This document shows, one piece after another, positions 11,774 to 23,626 of a DNA stretch of 64,000 nt. The notes below the pieces were generated by a model. That model searched no databases. It saw only the letters and a list, made by a program, of their open reading frames with translations, and was not told the DNA's origin. Source of the stretch: Hydrangea macrophylla. Taxonomy: Eukaryota; Streptophyta; Magnoliopsida; Cornales; Hydrangeaceae. How positions within the stretch are numbered: position 1 is the stretch's first letter; each line of letters begins with the position of its first letter. The position numbers and the translations under genes were made by a program. The stretch is from the NCBI GenBank assembly GCA_033977485.1, contig CM066993.1, positions 71,526,864 through 71,590,863 of the forward strand. The letters run 5' to 3'.

Positions 11774-12150
11774 AATATTCACCGCATGTATAAAACCATT
11801 TAGTTGTTTCTTTAGTATCATAGCCGTTGAAATACAATTTTTTTAGAACGTCTGAGATCCTGTTGAAGTTGGCCAACAGCAATTCTCTCACACTTTAGGT
11901 ACAAGGTCAAACAAACACTCCAAATTATAAAAATAAAAATAAATATTGTGCAATTTGCGTGCACATTTGAGGCCTTGTACAATATGTGTAATTTTTGTTC
12001 CCACTACAAGGTATGTTGCAGTTTTTATACTCCATATTTTCCTGTCTCTTTTAGGAATTTCAACGTTTTAATGAACATTTTTTAATTGTAGTGATATTTT
12101 CCAACTTTTTATTATTGTCTTTTTTTCAAGTTTAACTTTATTATATTATA

Positions 12151-12386
12151 AGGTAAATATCACCTGCCTCCTCTGAGGTTTGGCCTTAATACACATACCT
12201 CCCCTCACGTTTCAGGAATTTTACTTACCTCCCTTATTTATGAATTTTAGTGTTAGATTCCCTTAAATTTTCTAACGATTTGTTAAAGGAAGGGCAAGAT
12301 TGATGCTAAAATTTAAAAATAAAAGAGGTAAGTGGGATTTCTAAAATATGAGGGGAGGTATGTGTATTTAGGCCAAACCTAAAGGT
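12151..12386. mobile_element. Fold-back MITE with long inverted repeats
   Basis: The left arm (GAGGTTTGGCCTTAATACAC, ATACCTCCCCTCACG, TTTTACTTACCTCCCTTATT) is matched in inverted orientation by the right arm ending GGCCAAACCT. The arms are about 85-90 bp. No coding sequence and no clean target duplication are seen. Confidence 0.75.
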
Positions 12387-13850
12387 AAACTAGAAAGAAA
12401 AAAAAAAGTGTAGTTAAAGAGTTCCTGTCACACCTTATAGTGTAGTTAAAAATAACTCACCAAAAATGGAATAAGAAATTTTACTTTGGGGAGTTAAATG
12501 CCAAAATAGCATTATTTTCCAAAAGAGTTCCTGTCACACCTCATCCCGCCAAGCATGGATTAGGAACGTGTAATAAAGGATTACCCAAAATAAAACATCA
12601 ATTAGCAACGTGGTTTAAAGAAATTCCCTTCAAATTCATGATAAAACACTCTCATTTGAAAATTTGCAAATCCAGTCAACTGGTCGGGGATCCGGTCGAC
12701 TTGTATCTGTATCACGGAGAGCACATCCTAGAAGAACACAATCTGGTTGACTGACTTGAGATCCAATTGACTAAGTTAGCAAAGGAGGTCTGGTCAACTG
12801 GTTCTAATACGGCTACTATACTAGCATTCCAGTGAGCTCAGTTTCTAAAATGTCAATCCAGTTGATTATATTAACTAATATGGTCCACTACTTTTTAAGC
12901 TTGGGAAAACTATTTTGTTCAAATAGTGAATACAGTCGACTGTACACCCGATCAGTCGATTATTTTACTCTAGCAGAGCATTCTGCTGCAAACCCTGTAT
13001 TAAGGCCTCCCACACGGCTCCAAGGCACAAAGTGCAACCAAAAACACTTTCCGAACTCGCCAAACATATGCAAATGCATATTCAACTATTCCCAAACACT
13101 TGACATGAGCCTCAAGTTACAATTTACATAAACTACAAGATTACAAGTTATAACCAACAAGTTGTAAATTATACTAACTTCACATATTACATAAGTTCTA
13201 GAAATCCCAACCATTACATGCCATAATCAAAACTAATGACAAAGAGACATGGCAGCAACTCTCAGCCCCTTTCCCGCGCATCAATCACTTCCTCTCTGAG
13301 CCATCATTCGAACATGTGGTGGTTTTTATTTACGCTTAATTAGTGAATAATCTAAACAATTTTGAATGTTTAAACATGTGTAATGCAATAATTAAACACA
13401 CAAACAACATTCGTAGTCTCCGAACTATCGGGCCAATGGTTCACTCGGACCCGAAGACCCTTCCCTTGGTCCTGTGGTATCTTCTATTCCTTGGACATCC
13501 GACCTCAAAACGGATTTCTTCTCCTCATCCCTTATTACCCCAACAATGAACCATTTATTGAGCATTCTTTGACCACATAACACATAAGCATGACAATTTT
13601 TCACATAATTGACATGTTTAGCACAATTCTAGCATTTTCATGTCTAACAAGTCTAGACTTACAATTCTAACTATCAATTGGAGAATCTAACACAATAACT
13701 ACATCCAATTTGGTTTAGAAAACTCACTTTTTTTTTTTTTTTTCGATTTCTACTTAATTAAGCTTTGAGATGCTAGATTCTACCAAAACGCAGCTCAATT
13801 CTCACTTCGAAGTTAATCCTACACATTTTCGATAATCCGCATGTCACCGA

Positions 13851-15954
13851 TATAACACCCGCATTTGTGTTATTGCATTCCATTGCATTGTCATGCATGA
13901 TAATGTGATGTGGCGTGTCTTATGACACATGGTTGAGTGAGTTTGACTCGCGAGTTGATTTGGGTGTCTGTATTAGAGAACCCTTTGAAACTATTGTGAT
14001 TGAGGATTTATTGTTTGTGAAGTCTCTCCGAGTGTGAGACGGTCACTGTGGAATACTTTAAATGTTTATCTGAAAATAAATGTTTACCTGTGTATTTCAA
14101 TATCTGTATTATTTTCTGTTTTAGAATTTATATCTGTCGTTAGATTTAGTACTCTGGTGAGGACGAATGAACACGCTATTAATTTGGTAGGCTAATTAGC
14201 AACTTCGGAAACGTCATGTAGAAATTCGCGTTTTAGCGACCAAACGAAACTTAGTCAAAAACTTTTATAATTTTGAGTTTTCACTCGTAAAGCTATGAAT
14301 AAGCTGTATAGAAAGTTTCAGAGACTAATTAGGAGTTTGGAAACTCATGGGGGAGGTAAACGTAATTCCCGAGAGTTTTGCCTATATATAGATAGAGATG
14401 GTTGAGATATTTTTCATAAGTCTTAACCTAAATTCAAGAAAGGAGGCCATAGGGAGATTTTGGGAGCTTAGAGCTTTGCGACGCCAAACGACGACCTTCC
14501 GTCAGTTTGTTTTCTCCTAGATTTCATATTCGAGCTACATGAGGTAAGAGCTTCGTTTTGATATATGTTAGGGCTTGTTTGGCCAAGTTTTCCGAAAAGT
14601 TGTTTCCTAGAATTTTTCATAAAAGTTGATAAACGGAATTTTGATTTATAGGAATTGTACTAGACGGACTTCTGCACGTTCTTTGTGCACGGGCTTTCTT
14701 TGGATCATAGTTTAAGAGCATAAATCGGAGGTGAGTGATTCAACTATGTTTTTAGAATGGTTTCTTGACATGTATTCATGTTATGTTTGAATAGCATGTA
14801 TTAATACTTAGAGATATCTTGTGTAGTTCATATTGGGCATTTATATTGATAAGTAGGCCCAATAGCACGATGAAATGTTTTGATTTCTGCGAGCATGGTG
14901 ATATGTATTTGAGTATGTTAAGTTGCTTATTTGGGTCAGAAGGAGCACGTGGTCACCATGCCATTTTGTGGAGCCGATATAGGCATTAAGGTCGCACGAT
15001 TGAAGAGAAGAATCGTGGGTCTTACCCTTTCGCGTGGACTTATTGGCGAGGAGTCGCGGATTGGGAATATGGACGGGCACTTGAGTCTCCGGCGACTAGT
15101 ATGAATTGTAGAGATGTGAATGCGGACATGTTTATTATTCATGTGCATATGTTGTTTTATTCACTAAGCGTTAGCTTAAACGAATTGAATATGTGTGGTT
15201 ATTCAAATAACCATTTCAGGTGTAAATGCTGGCGAGGAATCGCAGAAGTGAGCACGTGGGTTGGGAGTTCTTTTAGAAGGCAACTTGAACGTTAATCTTG
15301 TAGTTTTGGGACAATAGGAATGTTGTAATAAGAATTTTTATGGTTTTTAGTTATGTTTAACTTGGTATGTTAGAATGAATCTAAAACGTTGTAATAGTTA
15401 GTAACATGTTGTAACTGTGCTTCGGTAATATGTTAATACAGTTAGAATTGCTTTGGAGTACTTTTGGAAGTGTGTGTTTGATCGCCGTTCGCATTCAAAA
15501 GCTTTTAAACTTAGAAAACTCTGCAGAATGAGAAGCTGCCATAAATCAGTCGACTGGTTGAGAAAACAGTCGACTGGAGCCTCCTTTTCAGCAACTCACT
15601 GCATTGTTTCATAGGGGATCAGTCGACTGGGTCCTCGACACAGTCGATTGGATCATGGTTTTCAAAAGTGATATTTTGGCCAGGTCAAACTTCAGTCGAC
15701 CGGACTTTACCAGTCGACTGAAAATTTGAAGCCCCAGTCGACTGGGTGTAGAAAGCAGTCGACTGGATGGTGTTTTAAAACTCAACTTTCTGCTGGACCA
15801 GGATCAGTCGACTGGACGAATAGTTTTCAAAATGACTTGTTTATTCCGTTGCGTGTGTTCTTCAAACTAATTTTTGGGAACGTTAATGAATTGATTTAGC
15901 CTCGGTGGCGTGCCACGGGCTCCGGTTCCGCTATTGTGGGACAGGGCTGTGACA
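13851..15954 (+). repeat. Solo LTR (2104 bp) with ACCGA target duplication
   Basis: The element runs from TATAACACCC to GGGCTGTGACA and is flanked by perfect 5-bp duplications ACCGA (13846-13850 and 15955-15959). The first dinucleotide is TA instead of the usual TG, a likely point mutation. No internal domain is left. Nine CAGTCGACTG-type sites cluster at 15547-15814, near its 3' end. Confidence 0.88.
15547..15814. repeat. Palindrome cluster, nine CAGTCGACTG-type sites
   Basis: CAGTCGACTG occurs exactly at 15547, 15570, 15619, 15711, 15736, 15756 and 15805, with variants CAGTCGATTG (15642) and CAGTCGACCG (15693). Together with CAATCGATTG in other LTRs here, the consensus is CARTCGAYTG. Confidence 0.9.
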
Positions 15955-16750
15955 ACCGACTAAAATAGATCGCCAAATTCGACAATTAAAACGTAAAAGA
16001 AAGGTATAAAAATGATCATCTCACCTCCACGAGTCCGAATATGACTTCAAATAAAATATTCTTCTAAATTCCTGATTTTAATTGTAACTTATTTTAATTT
16101 ATTCCTATTTTCGTAATTCCAGATTTTAATACGTGAAACTTTAAACCATTTAAACGTTTGGTTGTTACATGATCTTTTAGTATGTGATCTTTTAGTCCTA
16201 TAGTTGGTGGTTTTTTTACTTGTGAACTTTTAAAGCAATGAGTATACCCAATTGGAAATTCAAAATAGTTTTCTGCCTTGGCATAACTCTTGACAAAATT
16301 AACCTCAACCACAACAAATATTAACTATTTTAAACGAAGTCTATTCAGTTACACTATTAACAAAGAAACCCACAAAGTATTGACTTTTTCACAAAACAAA
16401 TAGGAGTATTTGTCTTCTAACAACCTCTGCCACGTGTCCAAACTAGTGTTAGTATAGATTAAAGTAAATGAAAAGTCTATAGTGAGTAATTTCTCATATG
16501 AGAAATTAATCTTATGGTTAGATTCTCATCCAACGATTAAAACTTGTCTTCTCATATAAAAAACTTCTCACAATAGCCTTACCCTAAAGTAAATATAATT
16601 TGTATACATATAAGGCTATTAATTAAGAGTAAGTCTTTGGGCACAAACAAATCTTACAAACACAATCCATAAATATCATAATGTCTCTATCTCTCTCCTG
16701 GTGGGGTTCACTAACACTGTGGAGTCCATTAACACTATGGGATCCACAGA

Positions 16751-17557
16751 CAGTGGCGAACCCAGAACTTTAATTCAGTGGGGGCGAAGATTTACGGGGT
16801 TCAGTGCCCCCGACCGAGTTTTTTTTATATTATTTTATTTTTTATAGAAATACTATGCTTTTATGTGATTTTTTCCATAAGTTTTGCGTATATATAGGGG
16901 GTTGGAAATTCTTTGTGTTTTTTTTTTTGTCTATATCACAGAAAATGAGCAAGAAAAGATTTTTTTTTTCGCTAATCAGGAGCAAGAGAAGGTTAATAGT
17001 GGATATAGGCCCATAGGGTTTTTGAGTCTTTCGAGGGACAAACTTTATCTGCATGGGAATATTTATTTATTGTTATTTTTTAGAAAATACCTTGTGGGAC
17101 ACTAGGGGACTCTAGGTGGTCTTTGTTTTGCTTTTTGGTTTTTTATTATATAGTAACATATACATAAATACACACAATATCTAATACTATAAATTTAAGA
17201 GTGGGAACAAGTTGTCAATTAAAACCGTGTCAAAGTTCTAAATTTTACAAAAGAGTAATGCTATGCTTCCCAAATTTCTATTTCAAAAGTGTTTCCCAAA
17301 TGACCTAGCAGTGGAGTGAAGTAAACAACTTCCAATCAAAATTCAACTGGTCCCGTTGTATTTGACATAGCCCCATTGCCATATTATTTGGAAAGCACTT
17401 TTGGGATAAAAATTTAGGATGCATATCATTACTCTTTACATGAAAAAGCCCCCGAATTAAAAGAAAATCTTAATAAAAGTCCACGTTTTTTTTTAAACTA
17501 TCATATATAACCTGTTTTTTCCCGAAAGTTCAGTGCCCCACTATGGGTCCGCCCTTA
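16751..17557. mobile_element. hAT-type non-autonomous element (807 bp) with a nested MITE
   Basis: The left end is CAGTGGCGAACCCAG; the right end is ATGGGTCCGCCCTTA, an imperfect inverted match. The flanks are TCCACAGA (16743-16750) and TCCACAAA (17558-17565), an 8-bp duplication with one change. TTCAGTGCCCC phrases sit just inside both ends. A second MITE (about 17250-17437) is nested within. Confidence 0.75.
17250..17437. mobile_element. MITE with inverted repeats of about 42 bp, nested
   Basis: The left arm AAAGAGTAATGCTATGC..CC then AAATTT is mirrored at the right (…GCATATCATTACTCTTT) over about 42 bp with a few mismatches. A short duplication (ACA, possibly TTTACA) flanks it. The AGTAATGCTATG start recurs at 24765, 27798 and, as a variant, 49369. 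Confidence 0.7.
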
Positions 17558-18945
17558 TCCACAAAGAAAAGAGATACACATTGTGGCATTTGTGGAATGT
17601 ATTTGTGAGATTTATTTGTACCCAAAAACTTACTCATTAATTAACACCAACCTACCAAATAAAGCAAAAAGGTTATTAAAACCAGTGGACAGTGAAGAAG
17701 TTGTGCTCATTAATGTGAACATATATAGCTAATGCACAAAAAAAAAATTTACAAAATGGTTAGATTTTCCAAATACTCAATAGCATAGTATGCCACTAAA
17801 TTTTGTTAACAACTTAGAAGAATATTTGATTTAAAATTTATCTCAGATAGATGCCAATATAGTTTTTTGATTAAGTGAACTACATAATTAGCAATTATTC
17901 TGATCCATTTTAAATTAAATATTATCTAAAAGATTAAAAAAGTTTAATGGCCAATCTTATGCTTGAGTATATGGAAGGTCTACCATTTTGTATTTTACTG
18001 TATAGCAAATCTTCACGCAGGTGAGCATAAGTGGTCCACTCTTTGGTCCAATCAAAAAAATAGTACTAAGTCAATCCATTGTTTGGTTTTAGTAATCTCT
18101 CTCTCTCTCTCTCTCTCTCTATTTGGTAGGTTGGTTGTGTGCATTCCTACTCTCTCTCTATTTAATGACTTTTTTTTCAGCTTTTCATGCACCTTTTTAT
18201 TTACATAAAAGTAGGTAAAAAGAGAGTAGGAATGCACATAATCTATATACCTACCCATTGTAATTATGCATTATAATCTTTTGGGTTAATTGTGCTTAAT
18301 TAGATATCTTTCTTTTCTTTTTCTTTTACGGTTTCGTAGCAAACTTGATTAGATTAAGCTGTCCATATCTTGTACAGCTCCACTCTTAATGAGAAAGGAA
18401 AAACAAAATAAATAAAATCAAACACCTTCTTTTTACACATTTTGTAATTTCACTAGGTTTTAACATATTCTCTTTTTAACAAACAGGTCCCTATAACTAA
18501 TCATATAACGTATACCACTATATGGATTTAAAGTTAATTACATTAACAATTCACCCCTAACTTCCATATTTATAAAGGAGACAAATGGATGTGTTAGATA
18601 ACCTAATTAAGTGTTAAAAGTGAAAATGTTCAACACTTATTTTTCTTCAATGTGTTTGATAATGTATCACTTCATTGATTGCAATCTATTTCAGTACTCG
18701 AAACACTATATTCAGAACTTCAAATTCAATAACTTAATATTTTTAAGTTTGATCAAACGAAACCTTTGTGGATGCATATAACATTTGAAGTAGCAATTAA
18801 TTAACCACTGGCCTATTAGAGAACCTCCTATTCTCCAATAAATTAATACCCACCCCCGCTTTCCTCATTTTCACACACCAAAATAGGATTTTTTTATTTA
18901 TGTCTTAACTTAATTTCATACCATTTGAGCATGCTTTTATCTATA
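17558..18945. other. Non-coding spacer
   Basis: I see no gene. The stretch is AT-rich, with a CT microsatellite at about 18099-18121 and poly-T runs. Confidence 0.6.
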
Positions 18946-18977
18946 ATGGCTAGGAAGAAAATTTCTGGAAAGAGAAG

Positions 18978-19158
18978 ATGACACCTGCAGAAGAGGCGCG
19001 ATTGGAGCGTTTGGAGAACTAGAAAATGAGCCCATCCGAGGAGGAAATGTAGTAGAAATTTCCATCTTAATTTATTTTAGTTTCTTTCTATTTATTACAT
19101 TACTTTGACTAATAGTTTTTGTTGGTAATTAATCTAGGATGTGTTTGATGTTTTACTA
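18978..19158 (+). repeat. Second arm of the dispersed inverted repeat (partner 8085-8248)
   Basis: This is the plus-strand copy of the 8085-8248 segment. It can be read as MTPAEEARLERLEN followed by TAG. The partner has the same TAG, so the conserved part may be a gene end or may be non-coding. Short open stretches downstream (to about 20830) between microsatellites look like gene debris, but I could not assemble a protein from them. Confidence 0.65.
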
Positions 19159-19418
19159 TTATTATTATTATTATTATTGTTATTATTTTTTCGGTGTATA
19201 TAGGGTGAAAGAGCTTCCAAAATACTACAGTGATTCAGACGCAGGTTCGTGCGTGTGAGTTTCTTTTGTTATGCATATATAAAAGCCGAGGAATTTATCA
19301 ACATCTTTGAATTTCTTTCATTTTTTATTTTTTATTTCTCATGAATAAGTTTATGGGTTTTGTTTTCTTGGCATGCACAAGTGATGCTACTAGCAGCATA
19401 ACCAAGGAGGTGAATGTT

Positions 19419-19419
<1 letters not shown>

Positions 19420-19457
<38 letters not shown>
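19420..19457. repeat. CT microsatellite
   Basis: An uninterrupted (CT)n run. Similar runs lie at about 19868-19901 and 21340-21371. Confidence 0.9.
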
Positions 19458-19460
<3 letters not shown>

Positions 19461-19866
19461 TATGCATTTCTATTAAATTTTATTATTATTATTTTGTTTT
19501 TAACTTTAGAGGAGTCTTTTAATATATATATATATATATATATACCAAATCTTAAGAAGAGACGGGGAACTATGAATCTTAAAAAACAGACCTAAAAGAT
19601 GGCCGGTATAAAGAGTGAGAATTTCTCACAAAAGAGTGAGAAATTTCAAAGAGTGAGAATTTCTCACACTTTTGTGAGAAATTCTCATTATTTACACCGT
19701 CTATATTTTAGGTCTATTTAAGATCCGGACTATTCAATTATTAATTAAAATGGGATTTACTTTTATGTGTTGGACTTTGTATAATTGTATAGGTGTTGGA
19801 GGAAGAACCTAAGCCTGAATTACTCGTAACATATATGAGCAGGGATATAGCATGTAAACTGGAAAG

Positions 19867-19902
<36 letters not shown>

Positions 19903-19903
19903 A

Positions 19904-20188
19904 GGCTTAGTTTGGCCCCCCATGTGGCTTTTTAAAAGGAGCTTATGAAATTTATTACTAAGTTCTTTGATAATTTTATACAAGTGGTACACTACTCTTC
20001 AAAAAGACATCTTGAAACCAAAAAGCAACCGTGGGCTTTTAAAAGCTGCATTTTAGAGCTTTTAAAAGCTCCCTCCAAAAAAGCCCTAAGTTCAATTTTT
20101 GCAAAGCTCATAAACTAGTTACCAAATGAATTAATATTAAATTGTGCTTTAAAAAAGGAGAAACACCACGTGGGGGCCAAACTAAGCA
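19904..20188. mobile_element. MITE (285 bp), PIF/Harbinger-like
   Basis: The left end GGCTTAGTTTGGCCCCCCA is mirrored by TGGGGGCCAAACTAAGC at the right. Flanking TAA triplets (19901-19903 and 20189-20191) fit the 3-bp duplication of PIF/Harbinger elements. Internal AAAGCT/AGCTTTT repeats fold back. No ORF is present. Confidence 0.7.
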
Positions 20189-20822
20189 TAAGTGTGTTGG
20201 CGCGGTTACTTTTTTTTTTTTTACTGTGGTGGAGAAGGAAGGAATTACTTACTTAGATGTTTCATATAATGGTTTATATTTTAAACTAAAAATGAAAAAA
20301 TAAATTATGGTTAATTATACTCTTCTTTGTGTGCATGATCACTGATTCATTTGGCGGTACTTCAACAAACAGACTGAAGGTAATATAAATTTTGTAACAA
20401 AAAAATGTTCATCCAAAGTACTGAAATTCTAATAAGCTAAATAACGTATTTCCTTAATCATAAATAATTATGTATTTTCTTGTTTGACAGTATAATGATT
20501 GCATTTACATGCATGAAATTGATAACATTGTTCCCTAATTACCCTTTCTCGTTTATTTCCCCTGTTACTTTTTTTGTGGTGTTTTCAAAACCAACAAGGG
20601 TAATTCTGAAATATAACTAAAAATTTTGAATATCCATAATATTTGCATTGTTGAACCGGTATGCGCAAGGAGTTAATTAATTATGTGCTTTGAAGCAGTT
20701 GGAAGCCTTGCAGAGGAGGGTAGTGGGAAGCAGATGGTGGTGAAGTTAGAGCAAATTAAGATCCCAAGCCACAAGAATGTTTTGAGTTTGTTTTGTGGAG
20801 TATATTTTAGTAGTACTGCTTA

Positions 20823-21208
20823 GACCATCTCCAACGGTCATGCTATACCTCGTATTATTCCCAAATTATAGCATGACCTAAAAAAAAAAATCTCCAATGG
20901 TATGCCAAAACTCATGCTAAATTATAGCAATGCTATATCATGTGCCAAATTTGGCATGACTTTTGGCATTGCTATAATTTGGCATGACCTTTGGCACACC
21001 ATTGGAGATGTGTTTTTGGAGGACTATGCTATAATTTGGCATACCACCAAGGCAATACCTTAAATTTGTCAAATACAAAGAAAGAAATAGCATTTCATTT
21101 TACATATACCATTAAAGCACATATGCTAAAATATAACATTTTAGTACTGTAACAATACCAAATATAGGTTTAACATGACAAAAATAGCATTTAGCATTAG
21201 AGATGGTC
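20823..21208. mobile_element. MITE (386 bp), PIF/Harbinger (Tourist-like), TSD TTA
   Basis: The ends GACCATCTCCAACGG and AGAGATGGTC are inverted repeats, flanked by TTA on both sides (20820-20822 and 21209-21211). Several internal copies of TGCTATAATTTGGCAT occur in both orientations, so the whole element can fold. Confidence 0.85.
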
Positions 21209-21335
21209 TTATCTATCTTTGTTACCTACCCTTTTACGTTTTTGTCTGGTTTGAAGAAACATGAACTTTTTTATGTTGGGGTGTGAAGTTTAATGGTGGC
21301 TTGGGTTAATCTATGGATTGTTTAAATTATTATAA

Positions 21336-21376
<41 letters not shown>

Positions 21377-21845
21377 TTATTGTGTGGTCCATGACTTCAG
21401 ATCAATGGAATGAGAGCAATGGTTACAAAAAAAAAAAAAAAGTAATTATTGCCGGTGCAGTAATGCCTAAATGCCAGAGCAAAAAAGTGTCGCTAATAGA
21501 GCTAACCAAAAAAAAAAAAACATGGCAGCTTATTAATTTTGTTTTTGTGCTAATGAAGTATTTACTTTTAACTTTTTTACACACTTGGCTCTCTCATACT
21601 GTTCGGGACTACAATGTCACATGGCTGAGATGGTGGTCCCGAACCACTGAAAAACTTCTCTTCTAATCTTTTTGTGTTGATAGCTTCAAATAATTCTTTG
21701 CATACATTTACTCTTTTATACAATCATACATAAATTATGCATCCCAGAAAGAAGATAAAATGTGGGGACAAATATAGCAGATATCACTTTTGTTTCCTAC
21801 TCTATTTTTCGCGCTCTCTTTGTACTATTATTATATAGCTACTCT

Positions 21846-21971
21846 CAGGGGCGGTTCTAGAAAATGGATCCAGAGGGGGCTTGATATGGAGGTTTCGGAA
21901 AAACACCTCCGAGGGAAAAAAAAAAAAACTACTTTTTTATACATATTTGTGTATATTTTGGACTTAGGGAA

Positions 21972-22005
<34 letters not shown>

Positions 22006-22107
22006 GGGGGGTTTAAATGTAAATTTATTTTTTAAGTGCAAATCTACAATTTTCAAAAAATGTTGAATGGGCTTGAGCCCCCACCCTTCAATGTAGATCT
22101 GCCCCTG
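21846..22107. mobile_element. hAT-type MITE (262 bp) containing a 31-G run
   Basis: The ends CAGGGGCGGTTCTAG and TAGATCTGCCCCTG are inverted repeats typical of plant hAT MITEs. The flanks GCTACTCT and ACTACTCT form an 8-bp duplication with one mismatch. A homopolymer of 31 G (21974-22004) lies in the middle. Confidence 0.85.
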
Positions 22108-22222
22108 ACTACTCTCTTTATTCACATGCCAAGTCTCCTTTATGACTTTGGATCTCTCTAAAATATTGTCTTGTAAGGTAAGTCTAATGGAAGAGACAAC
22201 TTACATTCCTATAGCTTATCAC

Positions 22223-22433
22223 CAGTGTTCTAAAAATCCTCCTAGGCCTCCACCTAGGCCTTAGGCCTTGCCCAACCGCCTAGATTTTCACTCAATCCTT
22301 AGCAAAAATCCCACAGTAATTTAGGCAGGGCCTAGGGTGAGATTGTCATTTTCATATTAGAATTGTCTCTGTATTATTAATATTGTTTTACAATACTAGG
22401 CCCCACCTACCACCTAGCAATTTTTAGAACATT
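22223..22433. mobile_element. Mutator-like MITE (211 bp), TSD GCTTATCAC
   Basis: The left end CAGTGTTCTAAAAATCC and right end AATTTTTAGAACATT are inverted repeats. A perfect 9-bp duplication GCTTATCAC flanks them (22214-22222 and 22434-22442), as expected for Mutator-like elements. The interior carries CCTAGGC repeats. Confidence 0.9.
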
Positions 22434-22457
22434 GCTTATCACATCAAATATCATCGG

Positions 22458-22653
22458 AGAAATTTTTAGTGCTTGGAGGGTACCACCTAGGATTGCCCTA
22501 CGTGGTACCCCACAGCCAATCACAACGGGTATTTTCGGTGGTGAGACCTTTTTGTCCTGCTATTTGCTGATCCCACCATCCAAAATGTCCATTGTGATTA
22601 GCTCCATTGCACCACGTAAGACTGTCTTGTGGTACTCTCCCAGCACCTAAAAC
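22458..22653. mobile_element. MITE with inverted repeats of about 45 bp
   Basis: The left arm TTTTTAGTGCTTGGAGGGTA then CCAC is mirrored by GTGGTACTCTCCCAGCACC then TAAAA. The arms include CTACGTGGTACC / GCACCACGTAAG. The target duplication is not clear, so the exact borders are approximate. Confidence 0.65.
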
Positions 22654-22655
22654 TT

Positions 22656-23102
22656 TACTACGACGGACATTTAATACAATTTTCTAAGGGGAAGTACTCA
22701 AAGCCAGTTTCCTCTTGCCTTTATCATTGATTTTGTGTGATGTAGCTGGCGGTCAAATATCTCACTTCTAATCATAGGTTACCGAAAAATTACGCAAACA
22801 TATCACGAAAATTTGTCATGAAGCAATCATATATAGAAGCATCAAGTCCTACATACAACAGTGATACAATTGGTGAAACCTACGAGTCAGAGAAAACTAA
22901 ACAGAGTCAACAAGGATAAAGTGCTAATTGCAATAATTGTTCATCAGCGCAAAAGGAAGGAGGCCACTTTTCACCAAGAGCTCGAATCATTTCTTCCTAC
23001 AAATAATGTAGTCGCAACTTCCATAGTATGAGTATCATTTCTACCTACAACTAATGATACGTAAATACAAATATCTGGTCACAAAATTGGTAAAAACTAA
23101 CC
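22656..23102. other. Spacer downstream of the 87-aa gene
   Basis: No further coding region is seen. This is the 3' flank of the minus-strand gene ending at 23103 and should hold its 3' UTR and poly(A) site. Confidence 0.5.
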
Positions 23103-23547
23103 TCAATACTGAGTATTATCGAAGACCCATGGTTCATGCAAGAAAAGCTCCCGACCATTCATTTGCACTACTCCCGCAGCTATATCCTCTGCACGTTTCC
23201 TAGCAGCTTCAGATTGTCTAGCTGATGCATCAGCATCCTACACAACATGAAATCTAATTAAAGCCTTATCGATTTTTGAGACATTTATGATTCTAGAGGT
23301 GGCCTCATGATCTACCTATACCATCAATTCTATAAGTATATGATAGAAGTATATGGTGTCCATTCTAGAATGTGGAGAGTGGACACTTTCATGGAATTGC
23401 ACAAGGAATGGGTATGCCATATGTTCTAAGACAAGATATAATTGGATCACTTGCAGCATCACATTCCAACCGCATGTTAATAACGATACAAATACATATA
23501 CACATACATACATACATACATACATATATGTATGCACACATCGATCG

Positions 23548-23626
<79 letters not shown>

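Larger units (their letters stand above)
12532..16153 (-). repeat. Older LTR, minus orientation, interrupted by a solo LTR
   Basis: TGTCACACCTCATCCCGCC at 12532 looks like the 3' end of a minus-oriented LTR related to the one at 9144. The sequence resumes after the inserted solo LTR (13851-15954), and CACGAGTCCGAATATGACTT near 16030 matches its relative at 11090. It carries degraded CAGTCGACTG-like sites (12674-12970). The far end is uncertain; GTTGTTACA at 16145-16153 is one candidate and no target duplication was found. Confidence 0.45.

Noticed and set aside
15101..15295. 64-aa ORF with several Cys in the solo LTR
   Set aside because: It is within LTR sequence with no start context or family match.
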